This document shows positions 55,655 through 64,000 of a stretch of DNA of 64,000 nucleotides, piece after piece (the first letter of the stretch is position 1; each line of letters opens with the position of its first letter). The stretch spans positions 1-64,000 of the forward strand of contig NZ_KB903431.1 in assembly GCF_000379765.1 (NCBI RefSeq), written 5' to 3'. Made by a program: the position numbers and the translations under genes. The notes beneath the pieces are model-generated. The model was not told the DNA's origin. It saw only the letters and a list, made by a program, of their open reading frames with translations, and made no database searches. The DNA is from Flexithrix dorotheae DSM 6795 (GTDB taxonomy: Bacteria > Bacteroidota > Bacteroidia > Cytophagales > Flammeovirgaceae).

Positions 55655-56311
55655 ATGAAAAAATTAATCATAATGGGGGGGATGGGTAATGGAAGTGTAG
55701 TAGCGTCAACGGTGGAGGATATTAATATGGTTAATAAGGAATGGGAAATATTAGGATTTTTAAATGATTTTGAGACTGAACCAATAAATAGCTATCCCAT
55801 TCTTGGGAAAATCACAAAAGAGGAAGTTGAAAAATTTATTTCTGATCCTGATGTATACTTTTTTTATGCTTTAATTTCAGTGAAGTTAAATCATAAGTTT
55901 TTATCCAAATTACTAGATCTTGAGATTCCTGATGAGAAATTTGCCACAGTAATTCATCCAACCGCAGTTGTTTCAAAGTCTGCGAGAATTGGTCATGGGG
56001 TTTGTATTCAGCCATTTGTTAGCGTTGGACCAAATGTGGTTATAAATAATCACATACAAATTTTTGGACAATCTCTAATTGGTCATAATGCAATTCTCAA
56101 AAATTATAGTTATGTAGCGAATAATGCTTGTATTGGAGCTTCTTTAGTATTGGATGAGGGAGCCTACTTAGGAACGAATTGTACAACAATTGAAAATATT
56201 AGAATAGGGAAATGGGCTGTTGTGGGTATGGGAAGTGTTATAATTAAGAGTGTTGAAGATTATGCTAAAGTGGTTGGGAATCCAGGTCGGGTAATTGGAT
56301 CAACTAAATAA
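55655..56311 (+). CDS. NeuD/PglD-like left-handed beta-helix sugar acyltransferase
   Basis: 218 residues. The N-terminal Rossmann-like nucleotide-sugar domain begins KKLIIMGGMGNGSVV, where most NeuD/PglD proteins have a G-x-G-G-H-x-x-x-V motif. The C-terminal left-handed beta-helix (about 95-215) has many hexapeptide turns, with a probable catalytic His in LIGHNAIL and the final VVGNPGRVIG. PglD acetylates a 4-amino nucleotide sugar; NeuD acetylates sialic acid. As no PseH is visible, this may acylate the amino sugar of the Pse path, or the finished nonulosonate. Confidence 0.86.
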   Translation: MKKLIIMGGMGNGSVVASTVEDINMVNKEWEILGFLNDFETEPINSYPILGKITKEEVEKFISDPDVYFFYALISVKLNHKFLSKLLDLEIPDEKFATVIHPTAVVSKSARIGHGVCIQPFVSVGPNVVINNHIQIFGQSLIGHNAILKNYSYVANNACIGASLVLDEGAYLGTNCTTIENIRIGKWAVVGMGSVIIKSVEDYAKVVGNPGRVIGSTK

Positions 56312-56323
56312 CAAAACATATAA

Positions 56324-57373
56324 ATGGGATTTTTTATAGGGAAAAATAAAATCGATAATAGCCTTCCCGAGGTTTATATTATTGCAGAGTTATCAGCAAA
56401 CCATAATGGCCAATATGAAATTGCTGCAAGGACTATTGAGGCTATGAAAAATTCAGGAGCCAATGCAGTGAAATTTCAGACTTATAAACCAGAAAGTATG
56501 GTTTTAGATTTGGATGATCCCAAATTTAAAGCAAGGAAGGGCACTATTTGGGAAGGGACAAAACTATTTGATTTATACAAAGAAGGGGCAATGCCTTACG
56601 AATGGCAGAAAAAACTGAAAAAAGTTGCTGAAAACCTAGGAATGGATTGTTTTTCAAGCCCTTTTGACCAGGAAGGAGTAGATTTTTTAGAAAGTATCAA
56701 TGTACCTGCTTATAAAATAGCCTCCTTGGAGATTACTGATATTCCTTTAATAAAATATGCTGCAAGTAAAGGTAAACCAATTATTCTATCAAGTGGTATT
56801 TCTACAATTTCGGATATTCATTTAGCTTTAGATACAATTAGAAAAGAAGGGAATGAGGATATTGCTGTTCTTAAATGCACATCTGCCTATCCAACACCAT
56901 TGGAAGAGGTAAATCTTAACACTATTCCAAATATAAAAGATACGTTTAATGTAATTCCTGGTTTATCAGATCATACTTTAGGTATAAGTGTACCTGTTGG
57001 TGCAGTGGCCTTAGGGGCAAAAATAATAGAAAAACATTTTATTCTGGATAAGAATTTGGGGGGAATTGATTCAAATTTTTCATTAGATCCTCAAGAGTTT
57101 AAAATGATGGTTAATTCTGTAAGAGAAACAGAAAAAGCTCTTGGAGAAATTAATTATAATCTTACTGAAAAAATGAAAGGTGCCCGAGGGTCGGCAAGGT
57201 CATTATTCTTTGTGAAGAATATCAAAAAAGGGGAAAAAATTGAATCAAATCATATTAAAAGTTTGAGGCCAAATCTTGGAATTCATCCACAGTTTTTTGA
57301 TGAGATTATTGGGAAAAAGGCAAATATAGATATAAATGAAGGTACTCCTGTAAGTTGGGAAATTTTAAACTAA
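56324..57373 (+). CDS. pseI: Pseudaminic acid synthase, PseI
   Basis: 349 residues. NeuB-type TIM barrel with the PseI-typical IAELSANHNGQ start, FQTYKPESM, SSPFDQEGVDFLE and SDHTLGISVPVGAVALGA with the EKHF metal-site strand. A C-terminal SAF/antifreeze-like domain follows (about 290-349). It condenses the 2,4-diacylamino-altrose with PEP. It begins 12 bp after the acyltransferase gene. The SANHN form favours Pse over sialic or legionaminic synthases. Confidence 0.94.
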   Translation: MGFFIGKNKIDNSLPEVYIIAELSANHNGQYEIAARTIEAMKNSGANAVKFQTYKPESMVLDLDDPKFKARKGTIWEGTKLFDLYKEGAMPYEWQKKLKKVAENLGMDCFSSPFDQEGVDFLESINVPAYKIASLEITDIPLIKYAASKGKPIILSSGISTISDIHLALDTIRKEGNEDIAVLKCTSAYPTPLEEVNLNTIPNIKDTFNVIPGLSDHTLGISVPVGAVALGAKIIEKHFILDKNLGGIDSNFSLDPQEFKMMVNSVRETEKALGEINYNLTEKMKGARGSARSLFFVKNIKKGEKIESNHIKSLRPNLGIHPQFFDEIIGKKANIDINEGTPVSWEILN

Positions 57374-57395
57374 GAGATTTTAGGGTTATAAGAGG

Positions 57396-58823
57396 ATGTT
57401 TCGAAAGGTATTTTCCAATATATTTATTTATACTGTTTTTCCAAAACTTCATTCAATTGCAGGGATTTTTATTCTTCCCATCATAACTAAACATTTAACT
57501 CCTTCTGATTTTGGAATCTATGGGGTAATTATTGCTGCAACGGGAGCATTAGAAGGATTGAAAGAGTTGGGGTTTCAGGTAGTTATAGCCAACTCTTATT
57601 TTAAGTTTAAAAATAGGTACAAATGGATTTGGCGGCAGATACAAGGCTTTATGGTTTACTGGGGATTTGTGTTTTTTTTCTTAGCTTCTCTTATCGTCTT
57701 TATAATAATTCCCAAAGAGGCGGAATCAAACACTAAATTAATTATTTTTTTGACTTGTTCCCCTTATCTTTTTACTCCTAGTCTGGATATTGTTAGTATC
57801 AGGTATTTTCACTATAAGGAAAAACCATTACAGATTACCTTAAGGTCAAGTATTTTAGGGTTTATTGGTATTTCTATTCAGTTATATACCATTGTATTTT
57901 TAAAGTTAGGGTATCTTGGATGGTTTTGGAGCCAGTTTTTTGTTACCATACTGAACTATATCTCTTATTGCTATCCTGTGATTATAAAAGGAAAGTTATT
58001 ACCTATCCTAAATTTTAAATGGTATAGAATAAAAAAATCTTTAAAGCTTTCATTACCACTAATTCCCCATAACTATTCCTTTTATATTTTGAATTCAAGT
58101 GACAGGTTGGTAATGCAAGGCCTAAATGTGGGAATTAATCAAATTGGTAAATACAATGCGGCAGGTACACTATCAAATTATTTTTCCCAGTTTAGTGATG
58201 CCTTAAGTTTTGCCATTTCTCCAACTTTTATGAAGTTTTACGCTAAAGGTGACGATATTTCTAAAATTAATTATAGGAAATTATTATTTATACTTCAATT
58301 TGGAATGATACTAATAACTTTCCTTACCAGTATTTGGCTAAAAGAAATTTTTATTATCCTTATTAAAAATGAGGAATTACAGCAGGCTTACCAAATTGGA
58401 ATTATTTTAATTATGAGCTTTAGCTATAGACCTATGTATATTGCTATTAATTCCCTTCTTTTTTTTGCAGAGAAAACAAAGTCATTCCTTAAAATTTCAT
58501 TAGTTGGGGCATTGATCAATATAATTCTTAACCTAATTTTTATTCCATATTTTGGAATTTTGGCGGCAGCTTTAACAACTTATCTATCTCTTCTTTATGT
58601 TGGTTATTCCGGGTATTTTTTGAAAGAATACAAGCAGCAAAAACAATTAAAGGTTTATCCTGAATTTTTAATTGTTTTAACTTTAATTATTACCATAGCT
58701 GCGTATTTTTTGGGTAGTATGGATATACATGTGAAATTATTAGTTACAGCCATTATATCCCTTTGCCTGGGATTTTTTCTGATAAAAAACTATAAGAAAA
58801 TCATTCAAATAAAAAAAGTATGA
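57396..58823 (+). CDS. Wzx-type polysaccharide flippase
   Basis: 475 residues with about 12-14 membrane helices, a typical MATE/Wzx (PST) length. The N-terminal LPIITKHLTPSDFGIYGVI is the usual Wzx opening. It moves lipid-linked repeat units across the inner membrane. Its position directly after pseI suggests that the unit contains pseudaminic acid. The stop overlaps the next start by 4 bp. Confidence 0.9.
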   Translation: MFRKVFSNIFIYTVFPKLHSIAGIFILPIITKHLTPSDFGIYGVIIAATGALEGLKELGFQVVIANSYFKFKNRYKWIWRQIQGFMVYWGFVFFFLASLIVFIIIPKEAESNTKLIIFLTCSPYLFTPSLDIVSIRYFHYKEKPLQITLRSSILGFIGISIQLYTIVFLKLGYLGWFWSQFFVTILNYISYCYPVIIKGKLLPILNFKWYRIKKSLKLSLPLIPHNYSFYILNSSDRLVMQGLNVGINQIGKYNAAGTLSNYFSQFSDALSFAISPTFMKFYAKGDDISKINYRKLLFILQFGMILITFLTSIWLKEIFIILIKNEELQQAYQIGIILIMSFSYRPMYIAINSLLFFAEKTKSFLKISLVGALINIILNLIFIPYFGILAAALTTYLSLLYVGYSGYFLKEYKQQKQLKVYPEFLIVLTLIITIAAYFLGSMDIHVKLLVTAIISLCLGFFLIKNYKKIIQIKKV

Positions 58824-59725
58824 GTGAGCAGGAATTAATTGACTTATCGAATGGAAGCAAGACTGAATTAAAGCAATTTAGTCAATTATATGGTTACGGA
58901 ATTGAGCTAAAAAAGTATGGGTTATATCCCAATTTATTACCCTTGCCTGTGCATTGTAATCATGGGATAACTTTTCTTGACTACCCCGTGAAAACTGATT
59001 TGGAGAATGGTTTACCCGTAATGTTGGTTTTCTCAGAAAGAATGCAAAAAATCTGGCTTAGGTATTCTAAAAAGCCCTGTTATGTTGTTAAGAATCCTTT
59101 TGCTATTTATAAGGATAGGAATAATATTAAAAAAGATGTGAATGCTAAAGGATCAGTTTTCTTTTTTTCTCATTCGACTGCCCATACTAATGTAGAAATA
59201 GGATTAGAAAATATAATATATGAACTAGAAAAACTTCCTGAAAAATTCAAACCAATTACTATTTGTTTTTATTACCTTGATATTCTTAAAGGAGCTCACA
59301 AATATTTCATGGATCGGGGATTTGAATGCGTGACAGCAGGGAATCCCTTACATCCAGATTTTATTAAAAGGTTTTACAACATTATAAAATCCAGGAAATA
59401 CGGTTTGTCAAATTCAATTGGATCTCATTTATTTTACCTTGTCGATTTAGGATTACCATTTTCTCTTATAGGTAATCCGCCAATATATAAAAATATTTCA
59501 GATCCAAATTTTAATAAAGGAGTTTTAATAAATAATTCAGACCATAAATCATATGTAATAAAGCTGTTTACTGGATTATTTGATAAAATTTCACCAGAAC
59601 AAAAGGAGCTTGTAAATAGCGAGTTGGGTTTAAAAAACAGTATAGGTCGTTTGTCTTTTATTTTTCTTATTTATAAAACCCTCCTGTTTCATTCAATGAA
59701 TAAAATACTTAATAGAAAAATCTGA
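58820..59725 (+). CDS. Uncharacterised glycan-cluster protein, possible GT-B glycosyltransferase
   Basis: 301 residues, no signal or membrane segment; I do not recognise the family. A loop S-N-S-I-G-S-H followed by FYLVDLGLPFSLIGNPP (about 195-220) resembles the acceptor/nucleotide region of GT-B glycosyltransferases such as sialyltransferase-like and DUF354 proteins. FFFSHSTAHTN (about 110) could be the other phosphate-binding part. It starts inside the flippase stop (4-bp overlap) and ends 1 bp into the next glycosyltransferase, so it is co-transcribed. A Pse-transferase role is possible but unproven. Confidence 0.62.
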   Translation: MSEQELIDLSNGSKTELKQFSQLYGYGIELKKYGLYPNLLPLPVHCNHGITFLDYPVKTDLENGLPVMLVFSERMQKIWLRYSKKPCYVVKNPFAIYKDRNNIKKDVNAKGSVFFFSHSTAHTNVEIGLENIIYELEKLPEKFKPITICFYYLDILKGAHKYFMDRGFECVTAGNPLHPDFIKRFYNIIKSRKYGLSNSIGSHLFYLVDLGLPFSLIGNPPIYKNISDPNFNKGVLINNSDHKSYVIKLFTGLFDKISPEQKELVNSELGLKNSIGRLSFIFLIYKTLLFHSMNKILNRKI

Positions 59726-60942
59726 TGAAAATTTTACATATTAATACCTATGATAGAGGAGGAGCAGGGATTGCGTGTATCAGGTTGCATAAGGGTTTAT
59801 TGAGTTTAGGATTAGATTCTAAACTTTTGGTTTTAGAAAACCCGATTTATAAGGAAATTCCTCGTATAGAAAGCTTTCAGGGACAGCTAGGTGGTGCTTT
59901 TGATAAGTTTTTATTTAAGCAAAAACAAATATTTTACAGGGCAAAGCTTAAGAGGAAACTGAAGGATAAGCCAAGAGGTAATGAAGATTTTATTTTCCCA
60001 AATACACCTTTTGATATAACTAAAAATAAGGCTTATCAGGATGCTGATATTATTAATTTACATTGGGTGGAGCATTTCTTAGATTTTAATTCATTTTTTG
60101 TTAATAATACGAAGCCAATAGTTTGGACCCTTCATGATATGTATCCTTTTTCAGGAGGATATCCATATAAAAAGGGATTTCCAAAGTCAAGTTATATCAG
60201 GCAGATTGCCAAAAACGAAATTTTGAAAAAGAAAGCATTAAAGCAAACTAAATATCCTCCCATTATTGTTACCCCCTCCCAATGGCTTGGAAATGAATCT
60301 AACTCTAGTGAGTTATTTTCAGGGTTTGATCATAAAGTTATACCATATGGCCTTGATACAGAGGTTTTTAAACCTTTAGATAGTCAAATTGCGAGGAAAA
60401 TATTAGACCTTCCACAGGATAAAAAAATTGTTTTATTCGTTTGTGAATCCTTATCTAATCAGAGGAAGGGCTTTAATTACTTAAAGAAAGCTATAAAAAA
60501 ATTAAGTAATGAGGATGTAATTTTATGTGCTTTAGGTGAAAACGATGGTTTAAAAAATGAATTGAAAAACTTTTTTTCATTGGGTTTGGTGAGAGATGAA
60601 CGATTCATAAGAATCGTATACAGTGCAGCTGATGTTTTTGTTATCCCATCTATTGAAGATAATTTACCAAATACCGTTTTAGAATCCTTAGCTTGTGGAA
60701 CTCCTGTGGTGGGGTTTAATATTGGAGGTATTCCAGATATGGTAATTCCAAATGAAAATGGCTTAATATGCGATGAAACTTCACCAGAAGGGTTATTGAA
60801 ATCAATACGAAAGATTATTTCAGGTGAAGTTGTATTCAATAGAGAAGTAATAAGGAAAAAGGCAATCCAAAATTATGAAATGAAAAAGCAGGCATTAGCC
60901 TACAAAAATATTTATGAGTCTCTGATAAAAGTTAAACCTTAA
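59725..60942 (+). CDS. GT4 glycosyltransferase
   Basis: 405 residues. GT-B fold with DRGGAGIACIRLHKGL near the N-terminus, VPSIEDNLPNTVLESLACG (the E-x7-E region) and GFNIGGIPDMV at the C-terminus. It adds one sugar of the repeat unit; the donor is not known. It shares one base with the preceding stop (TGATG) and its 3' end overlaps the convergent beta-helix gene by 11 bp. Confidence 0.9.
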   Translation: MKILHINTYDRGGAGIACIRLHKGLLSLGLDSKLLVLENPIYKEIPRIESFQGQLGGAFDKFLFKQKQIFYRAKLKRKLKDKPRGNEDFIFPNTPFDITKNKAYQDADIINLHWVEHFLDFNSFFVNNTKPIVWTLHDMYPFSGGYPYKKGFPKSSYIRQIAKNEILKKKALKQTKYPPIIVTPSQWLGNESNSSELFSGFDHKVIPYGLDTEVFKPLDSQIARKILDLPQDKKIVLFVCESLSNQRKGFNYLKKAIKKLSNEDVILCALGENDGLKNELKNFFSLGLVRDERFIRIVYSAADVFVIPSIEDNLPNTVLESLACGTPVVGFNIGGIPDMVIPNENGLICDETSPEGLLKSIRKIISGEVVFNREVIRKKAIQNYEMKKQALAYKNIYESLIKVKP

Positions 60943-62977
60943 TTAGTTTTGTAATTCCATAATCTTTCCCAGTGGATAACCTTACAATGTACATTCCATT
61001 TTTTAAAGGTAAATTACTTAATTTAATATAACCTAAAAAGCTGAAGTCAAAAACATTTTCTAATACTTTGGCTCCATTTAAATCAAAAAATTCACAAATT
61101 ATCTTTTCGTTATTGTGGGGGAAATTATAAATTATTGTAACGTCTTCTTTTACTGGATTAGGGAAAGGAAAAATTTCAAATTGGTGGGCTTCGTCAAATG
61201 AAAATGGACAATTATCAATTATTAATTTGCCTTGGGATAAAAATTTATATTCTTTTTCAAGCCCACTTGATTTTAATATATCTCCAGAATTAGTAGTAAA
61301 TAAGCTTAAAATATTATTTTCACCAAGTGAGGGGCTGAAATGGTAATCTTGATCAGCATTAATTATTAAGTTGTCATAAACGGATATTAGATCAGATCTT
61401 TCGTCCAGATAAATTCCTGCAACGGGCCAACCTTCAAGGCCTCCCACGGACCACTCGGATTTATTTACATTTTTTATCAGATTACCATATATTTTTGTTC
61501 CAGGCTGTTTGGAAAGCGTATATATGCCTGCTCCATCACTTAGCAGAGTTACTGCATTTTCAATTCTATTATTTCTAATGATGTTATCTTTTAGGTTAGT
61601 GTCATCACTCGTCCATCCCCACCCCACACTTATTGCAGAGTAAGGCACATTAAATATATAATTATTTTCAATAGTAACAGAATCAGCGTAGCCAACGAAT
61701 ACACCTACTCCGGATTTATAATCACTTCCCACTTTCGTAATGAAATTATTTTTAACTAAAACATTTCCTGAATAAATGCCATTTATATCCATTTTTTCCA
61801 AGTCCCAGTCTATTACTATCCCGTTACTTGCAATTTCTTCAATTTGATTAGCCAGAATTTTGGATTCTCTAACCCCACTGTGAAAGATAATGCCTGATCC
61901 TCCGAGGTTTTTTAAAGTATTTCCTTCCAGTACCAGTTTCCTTGTATCTTTTACAAATATAGCCCCATTGGAAGGTTGATTTTTTCCATATTTTGTATAA
62001 TTACTTGCCTGACTGGTTACAAAACCAATTTCAGTAGGTAAATTCCAGTTAGAATGAGAAAATGTCAATCCTTTAATTGATAAATTGTTTACAGGCTCTT
62101 CAAGGCTTCCAATGATAGACAATAGTGTGTCTGTGGCAGGAATGATAAAATTGTTTTCCAAACTATCAGTCTGATCAAATTCAGGAAGGAAATATAAGGT
62201 GTGTGTGGTTTTATCAAAATACCATTCATTTGCCTGATCCATAAATTGATAATTATTCTCAAAATGATACGAAACATTTCCAGATCTTTGAGGAAAATCA
62301 AATTTAAATGTTTCTTCTCTTTCTCTATCAAAAGGTGTGACGTAAATTGTACCCCAATTATTTTCAATCTCGTTAAGCCTGTAAATCTGTAAACCCCAGT
62401 GTTTCTGGACAAACATTTCTGTTGGATTATTATCAGACAGGAATTTAACGTTGGCCACATCTGGTTCATTAACAATAATTTTCTTAATATTTTCATCCCA
62501 GTCAACAATTCTGAAGAAGGCACAGGGATTGGGGGTTCTGGCCCTTATTGCTTTTTGATCTTTGAAATAAAGTTGTCTGAAATTGCTAATTGGAACCGTT
62601 GCTTTATAAATTCCTTTCTCATGTTTTTTCCATCCATTCACTGGAATGCCACCACTGATTACTGGTCTGTCTCCAGGGAATGCTTCCAGGCTAAGTATTC
62701 CATTAGGTAAATTGTGGGAAGAATTTATATGAATTGGTTTATTAATAAAATAATGTCCTTCTTTAATATAGATGGTTAGGTCTCCTTTTATACTATTTTT
62801 GTTGAACTTTACCCATTCGATTGCTTTATCAATTGTGTTAAATGGGTTTTTCAATGTACCAGTTCCTTGTATATTGTTGGATTGATTGACATAAATATGA
62901 TCTTGGCTAAAAAGAATCTGAGAGTAAAAAAGAAGGAGAATAAGCAGTGATTTTTTAATATTGAAAATGGCTTTCAT
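60932..62977 (-). CDS. Secreted right-handed parallel beta-helix protein with T9SS type A tail
   Basis: 681 residues. A signal peptide (about 1-24, LFSQ) is followed by the DUF1565-like start GTLKNPFNTIDKAIEWV of pectate-lyase-fold proteins. Beta-helix turns follow (about 300-560, many N-x-I/F-x-x-N repeats such as NYIFNVPYSAISVGWGW). The C-terminal ~80 residues (FPFPNPVKEDVTIIY, LPLKNGMYIVRLSTG) are a T9SS type A sorting domain. Such proteins are often polysaccharide lyases or glycosidases, but no catalytic residues can be assigned. It is the only minus-strand gene in the glycan cluster and may cut or bind the glycan made there. Confidence 0.88.
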   Translation of the reverse strand: MKAIFNIKKSLLILLLFYSQILFSQDHIYVNQSNNIQGTGTLKNPFNTIDKAIEWVKFNKNSIKGDLTIYIKEGHYFINKPIHINSSHNLPNGILSLEAFPGDRPVISGGIPVNGWKKHEKGIYKATVPISNFRQLYFKDQKAIRARTPNPCAFFRIVDWDENIKKIIVNEPDVANVKFLSDNNPTEMFVQKHWGLQIYRLNEIENNWGTIYVTPFDREREETFKFDFPQRSGNVSYHFENNYQFMDQANEWYFDKTTHTLYFLPEFDQTDSLENNFIIPATDTLLSIIGSLEEPVNNLSIKGLTFSHSNWNLPTEIGFVTSQASNYTKYGKNQPSNGAIFVKDTRKLVLEGNTLKNLGGSGIIFHSGVRESKILANQIEEIASNGIVIDWDLEKMDINGIYSGNVLVKNNFITKVGSDYKSGVGVFVGYADSVTIENNYIFNVPYSAISVGWGWTSDDTNLKDNIIRNNRIENAVTLLSDGAGIYTLSKQPGTKIYGNLIKNVNKSEWSVGGLEGWPVAGIYLDERSDLISVYDNLIINADQDYHFSPSLGENNILSLFTTNSGDILKSSGLEKEYKFLSQGKLIIDNCPFSFDEAHQFEIFPFPNPVKEDVTIIYNFPHNNEKIICEFFDLNGAKVLENVFDFSFLGYIKLSNLPLKNGMYIVRLSTGKDYGITKLIKV

Positions 62978-63183
62978 AAGTTATTGTTAGTTAGAAACCT
63001 TGTAAAAAAGATAGCAATATAAATGAATTGAAAAATTTTTATACTGATGCTCTTTCATGGGAGAGTTTTATCTTACAACACTTTGTTTAAAAAGTGGTGA
63101 ATAAGTTCAATTATTATCAAAGAAAATAAATTTTCTGTTAATTTTGGGACTTCATCATTTTTTTGCTACCAATTTTATTTGTA

Positions 63184-63897
63184 TTGAAAAATCTTATAAA
63201 GAAATTCCTGATTAAGTCTGGCTTAAGCAACAAACTTATTTTTACGGCTCTTTCCACCGAGTCTGCTTTACAAAGGATATCAAAAAGAAAAATTGAAATT
63301 AACGCTGTGATTGATATAGGAGCATCAAATGGTTCATGGTCGAAAGTTGCCATGGAATATTTTTCTGATGCAGAATATTTTTTGATTGATGCCTCCGATG
63401 AACATATTGAAGGTTTAAAAAAGTTTAAGAAAAGCCATAAAAATGTAGATTATATTATTGCAGCAGCAGGGGAGAAAGATGGGGAAATATATTTTGATAA
63501 TTCTACCTTATATGGAGGAAAGGCCTCAAAGGAAGCGCTTAACGAAAACTTTAAAAAAATAAATGTTAGAAGTGTTGACAGTCTGGCAGGAGAATATGAT
63601 TTAGAGGGACCATATTTATTAAAACTGGATACTCACGGGTTTGAGCTTCCCATATTTGATGGTGCTACGGAAGTATTAAAGCATACCAATTTAATTGTAG
63701 TAGAAACCTACAATTTTAATATTACCAGTGAAAGCATGTTGTTCCACGAAATGTGTGCCTTTTTAAAGGAAAAAGGGTTTAGGTGTATTGATATATCTGA
63801 ACCTTTATTCAGGCAATATGACAAATCTTTGTGGCAGTTTGACTTATTTTTTATTCCTGAGTCAAGGAAGGAGTTTGAGGTAAATACTTATGAATAA
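63184..63897 (+). CDS. FkbM family methyltransferase
   Basis: 237 residues from TTG at 63184 (MKNLIKKFL..); a TTG at 63163 would add seven hydrophobic residues. The SAM motif VIDIGASNGSWS is followed by FLIDASDE and the KLDTHGFELPIFDGA stretch typical of FkbM enzymes. It probably O-methylates a sugar of the surface glycan. It is the start of a new plus-strand group after the beta-helix gene and overlaps the next gene by 8 bp. Confidence 0.88.
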   Translation: MKNLIKKFLIKSGLSNKLIFTALSTESALQRISKRKIEINAVIDIGASNGSWSKVAMEYFSDAEYFLIDASDEHIEGLKKFKKSHKNVDYIIAAAGEKDGEIYFDNSTLYGGKASKEALNENFKKINVRSVDSLAGEYDLEGPYLLKLDTHGFELPIFDGATEVLKHTNLIVVETYNFNITSESMLFHEMCAFLKEKGFRCIDISEPLFRQYDKSLWQFDLFFIPESRKEFEVNTYE

Positions 63898-64000
63898 AGT
63901 TGGAAAAATTACGATACTCACCCCTTGCTATAATAGTGAAAAATATATAGAGGAGACTGTTGGTTCTGTGATCAATCAGAATGCTGTTATTAAGGGTAAG
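63890..64000 (+). CDS. GT2-family glycosyltransferase (3' partial)
   Basis: ATG at 63890, overlapping the FkbM stop by 8 bp. The 37 codons seen read MNKVGKITILTPCYNSEKYI and on to GSVINQNA, the opening of GT-A family 2 glycosyltransferases (the T-P-x-Y/C-N-x-E/S nucleotide-binding start). The rest lies beyond the window. It shows that the glycan cluster continues. Confidence 0.85.
   Translation, partial: MNKVGKITILTPCYNSEKYIEETVGSVINQNAVIKGK

Noticed and set aside
56324-57373. NeuB (sialic acid) or LegI (legionaminic acid) synthase
   Set aside because: The AELSANHN start and the company of PseB, C, F and G point to pseudaminic acid; no NeuC/LegG-type UDP-GlcNAc epimerase is present.

Overview
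The window is AT-rich DNA from a member of the Bacteroidota, most likely a free-living gliding or chitin-using bacterium of the Cytophagales type. The evidence is type IX secretion (T9SS) sorting domains of both kinds (type B at 1-3380 and 30873-33548, type A at 60932-62977), a PorP/SprF protein and a PorE-like protein. A FecR/DUF4974 regulator, the NagB-PIG-L fusion and promoters with a TAnnTTTG -7 element point the same way. I see no rRNA, tRNA, CRISPR array or insertion sequence. The first and last genes are cut by the window edges.

Layout. (1) 1-8439, plus strand: a giant repeat-containing type B T9SS substrate, then a PorP/SprF anchor, a PorE-like TPR/propeller protein without an OmpA domain, and a membrane SpoIIE phosphatase with periplasmic beta-sandwich domains; together they could form a surface-to-cytoplasm signalling chain. 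(2) 8599-13309: mixed housekeeping genes (GT4/GT5-type glycosyltransferase, DUF445, DinB, flotillin-like FloA, CutC). (3) 13424-22260, minus strand: a GlcNAc-glycan utilisation locus with a GH20 hexosaminidase, a Tat-exported glycosylasparaginase, NagB-PIG-L, a GlcNAc-type MFS transporter and a DeoR regulator. (4) 22736-30478: a TPR-CHAT protease-like protein, a small unknown protein, a cytoplasmic M4-like zincin, a Tat-exported metallophosphoesterase and a LysM-like membrane protein. (5) 30873-38718: a second type B T9SS substrate, and a FecR paired with an STN/CRD protein whose C-terminus is DUF3857 plus a degenerate transglutaminase rather than a TonB barrel. (6) 39278-46087: Gfo/Idh oxidoreductase, TIM-barrel isomerase, a ThuA/PVC-propeller/azurin lipoprotein and a divergent AraC regulator, probably for uptake and oxidation of an unusual sugar. 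(7) 46123-47368: a zinc-ribbon protein and an APS reductase.

(8) 47505 to the window end: a surface-glycan cluster built around pseudaminic acid (PseB, PseC, PseF, PseG, PseI), with RmlA, an SDR, a flippase, glycosyltransferases and an FkbM methyltransferase. PseH, the usual N-acetyltransferase, is not visible. In its place, between PseG and PseI, lie a MaoC hydratase, two CitE-like lyases and a NeuD/PglD-like acyltransferase. This resembles the mesaconyl-CoA hydratase plus malyl-CoA lyase/thioesterase set of central carbon metabolism, transplanted into a glycan operon. It is the best candidate in the window for an undescribed system: in-operon synthesis of an unusual acyl group for a nonulosonic acid. 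A beta-helix T9SS substrate is embedded on the opposite strand of the same cluster.
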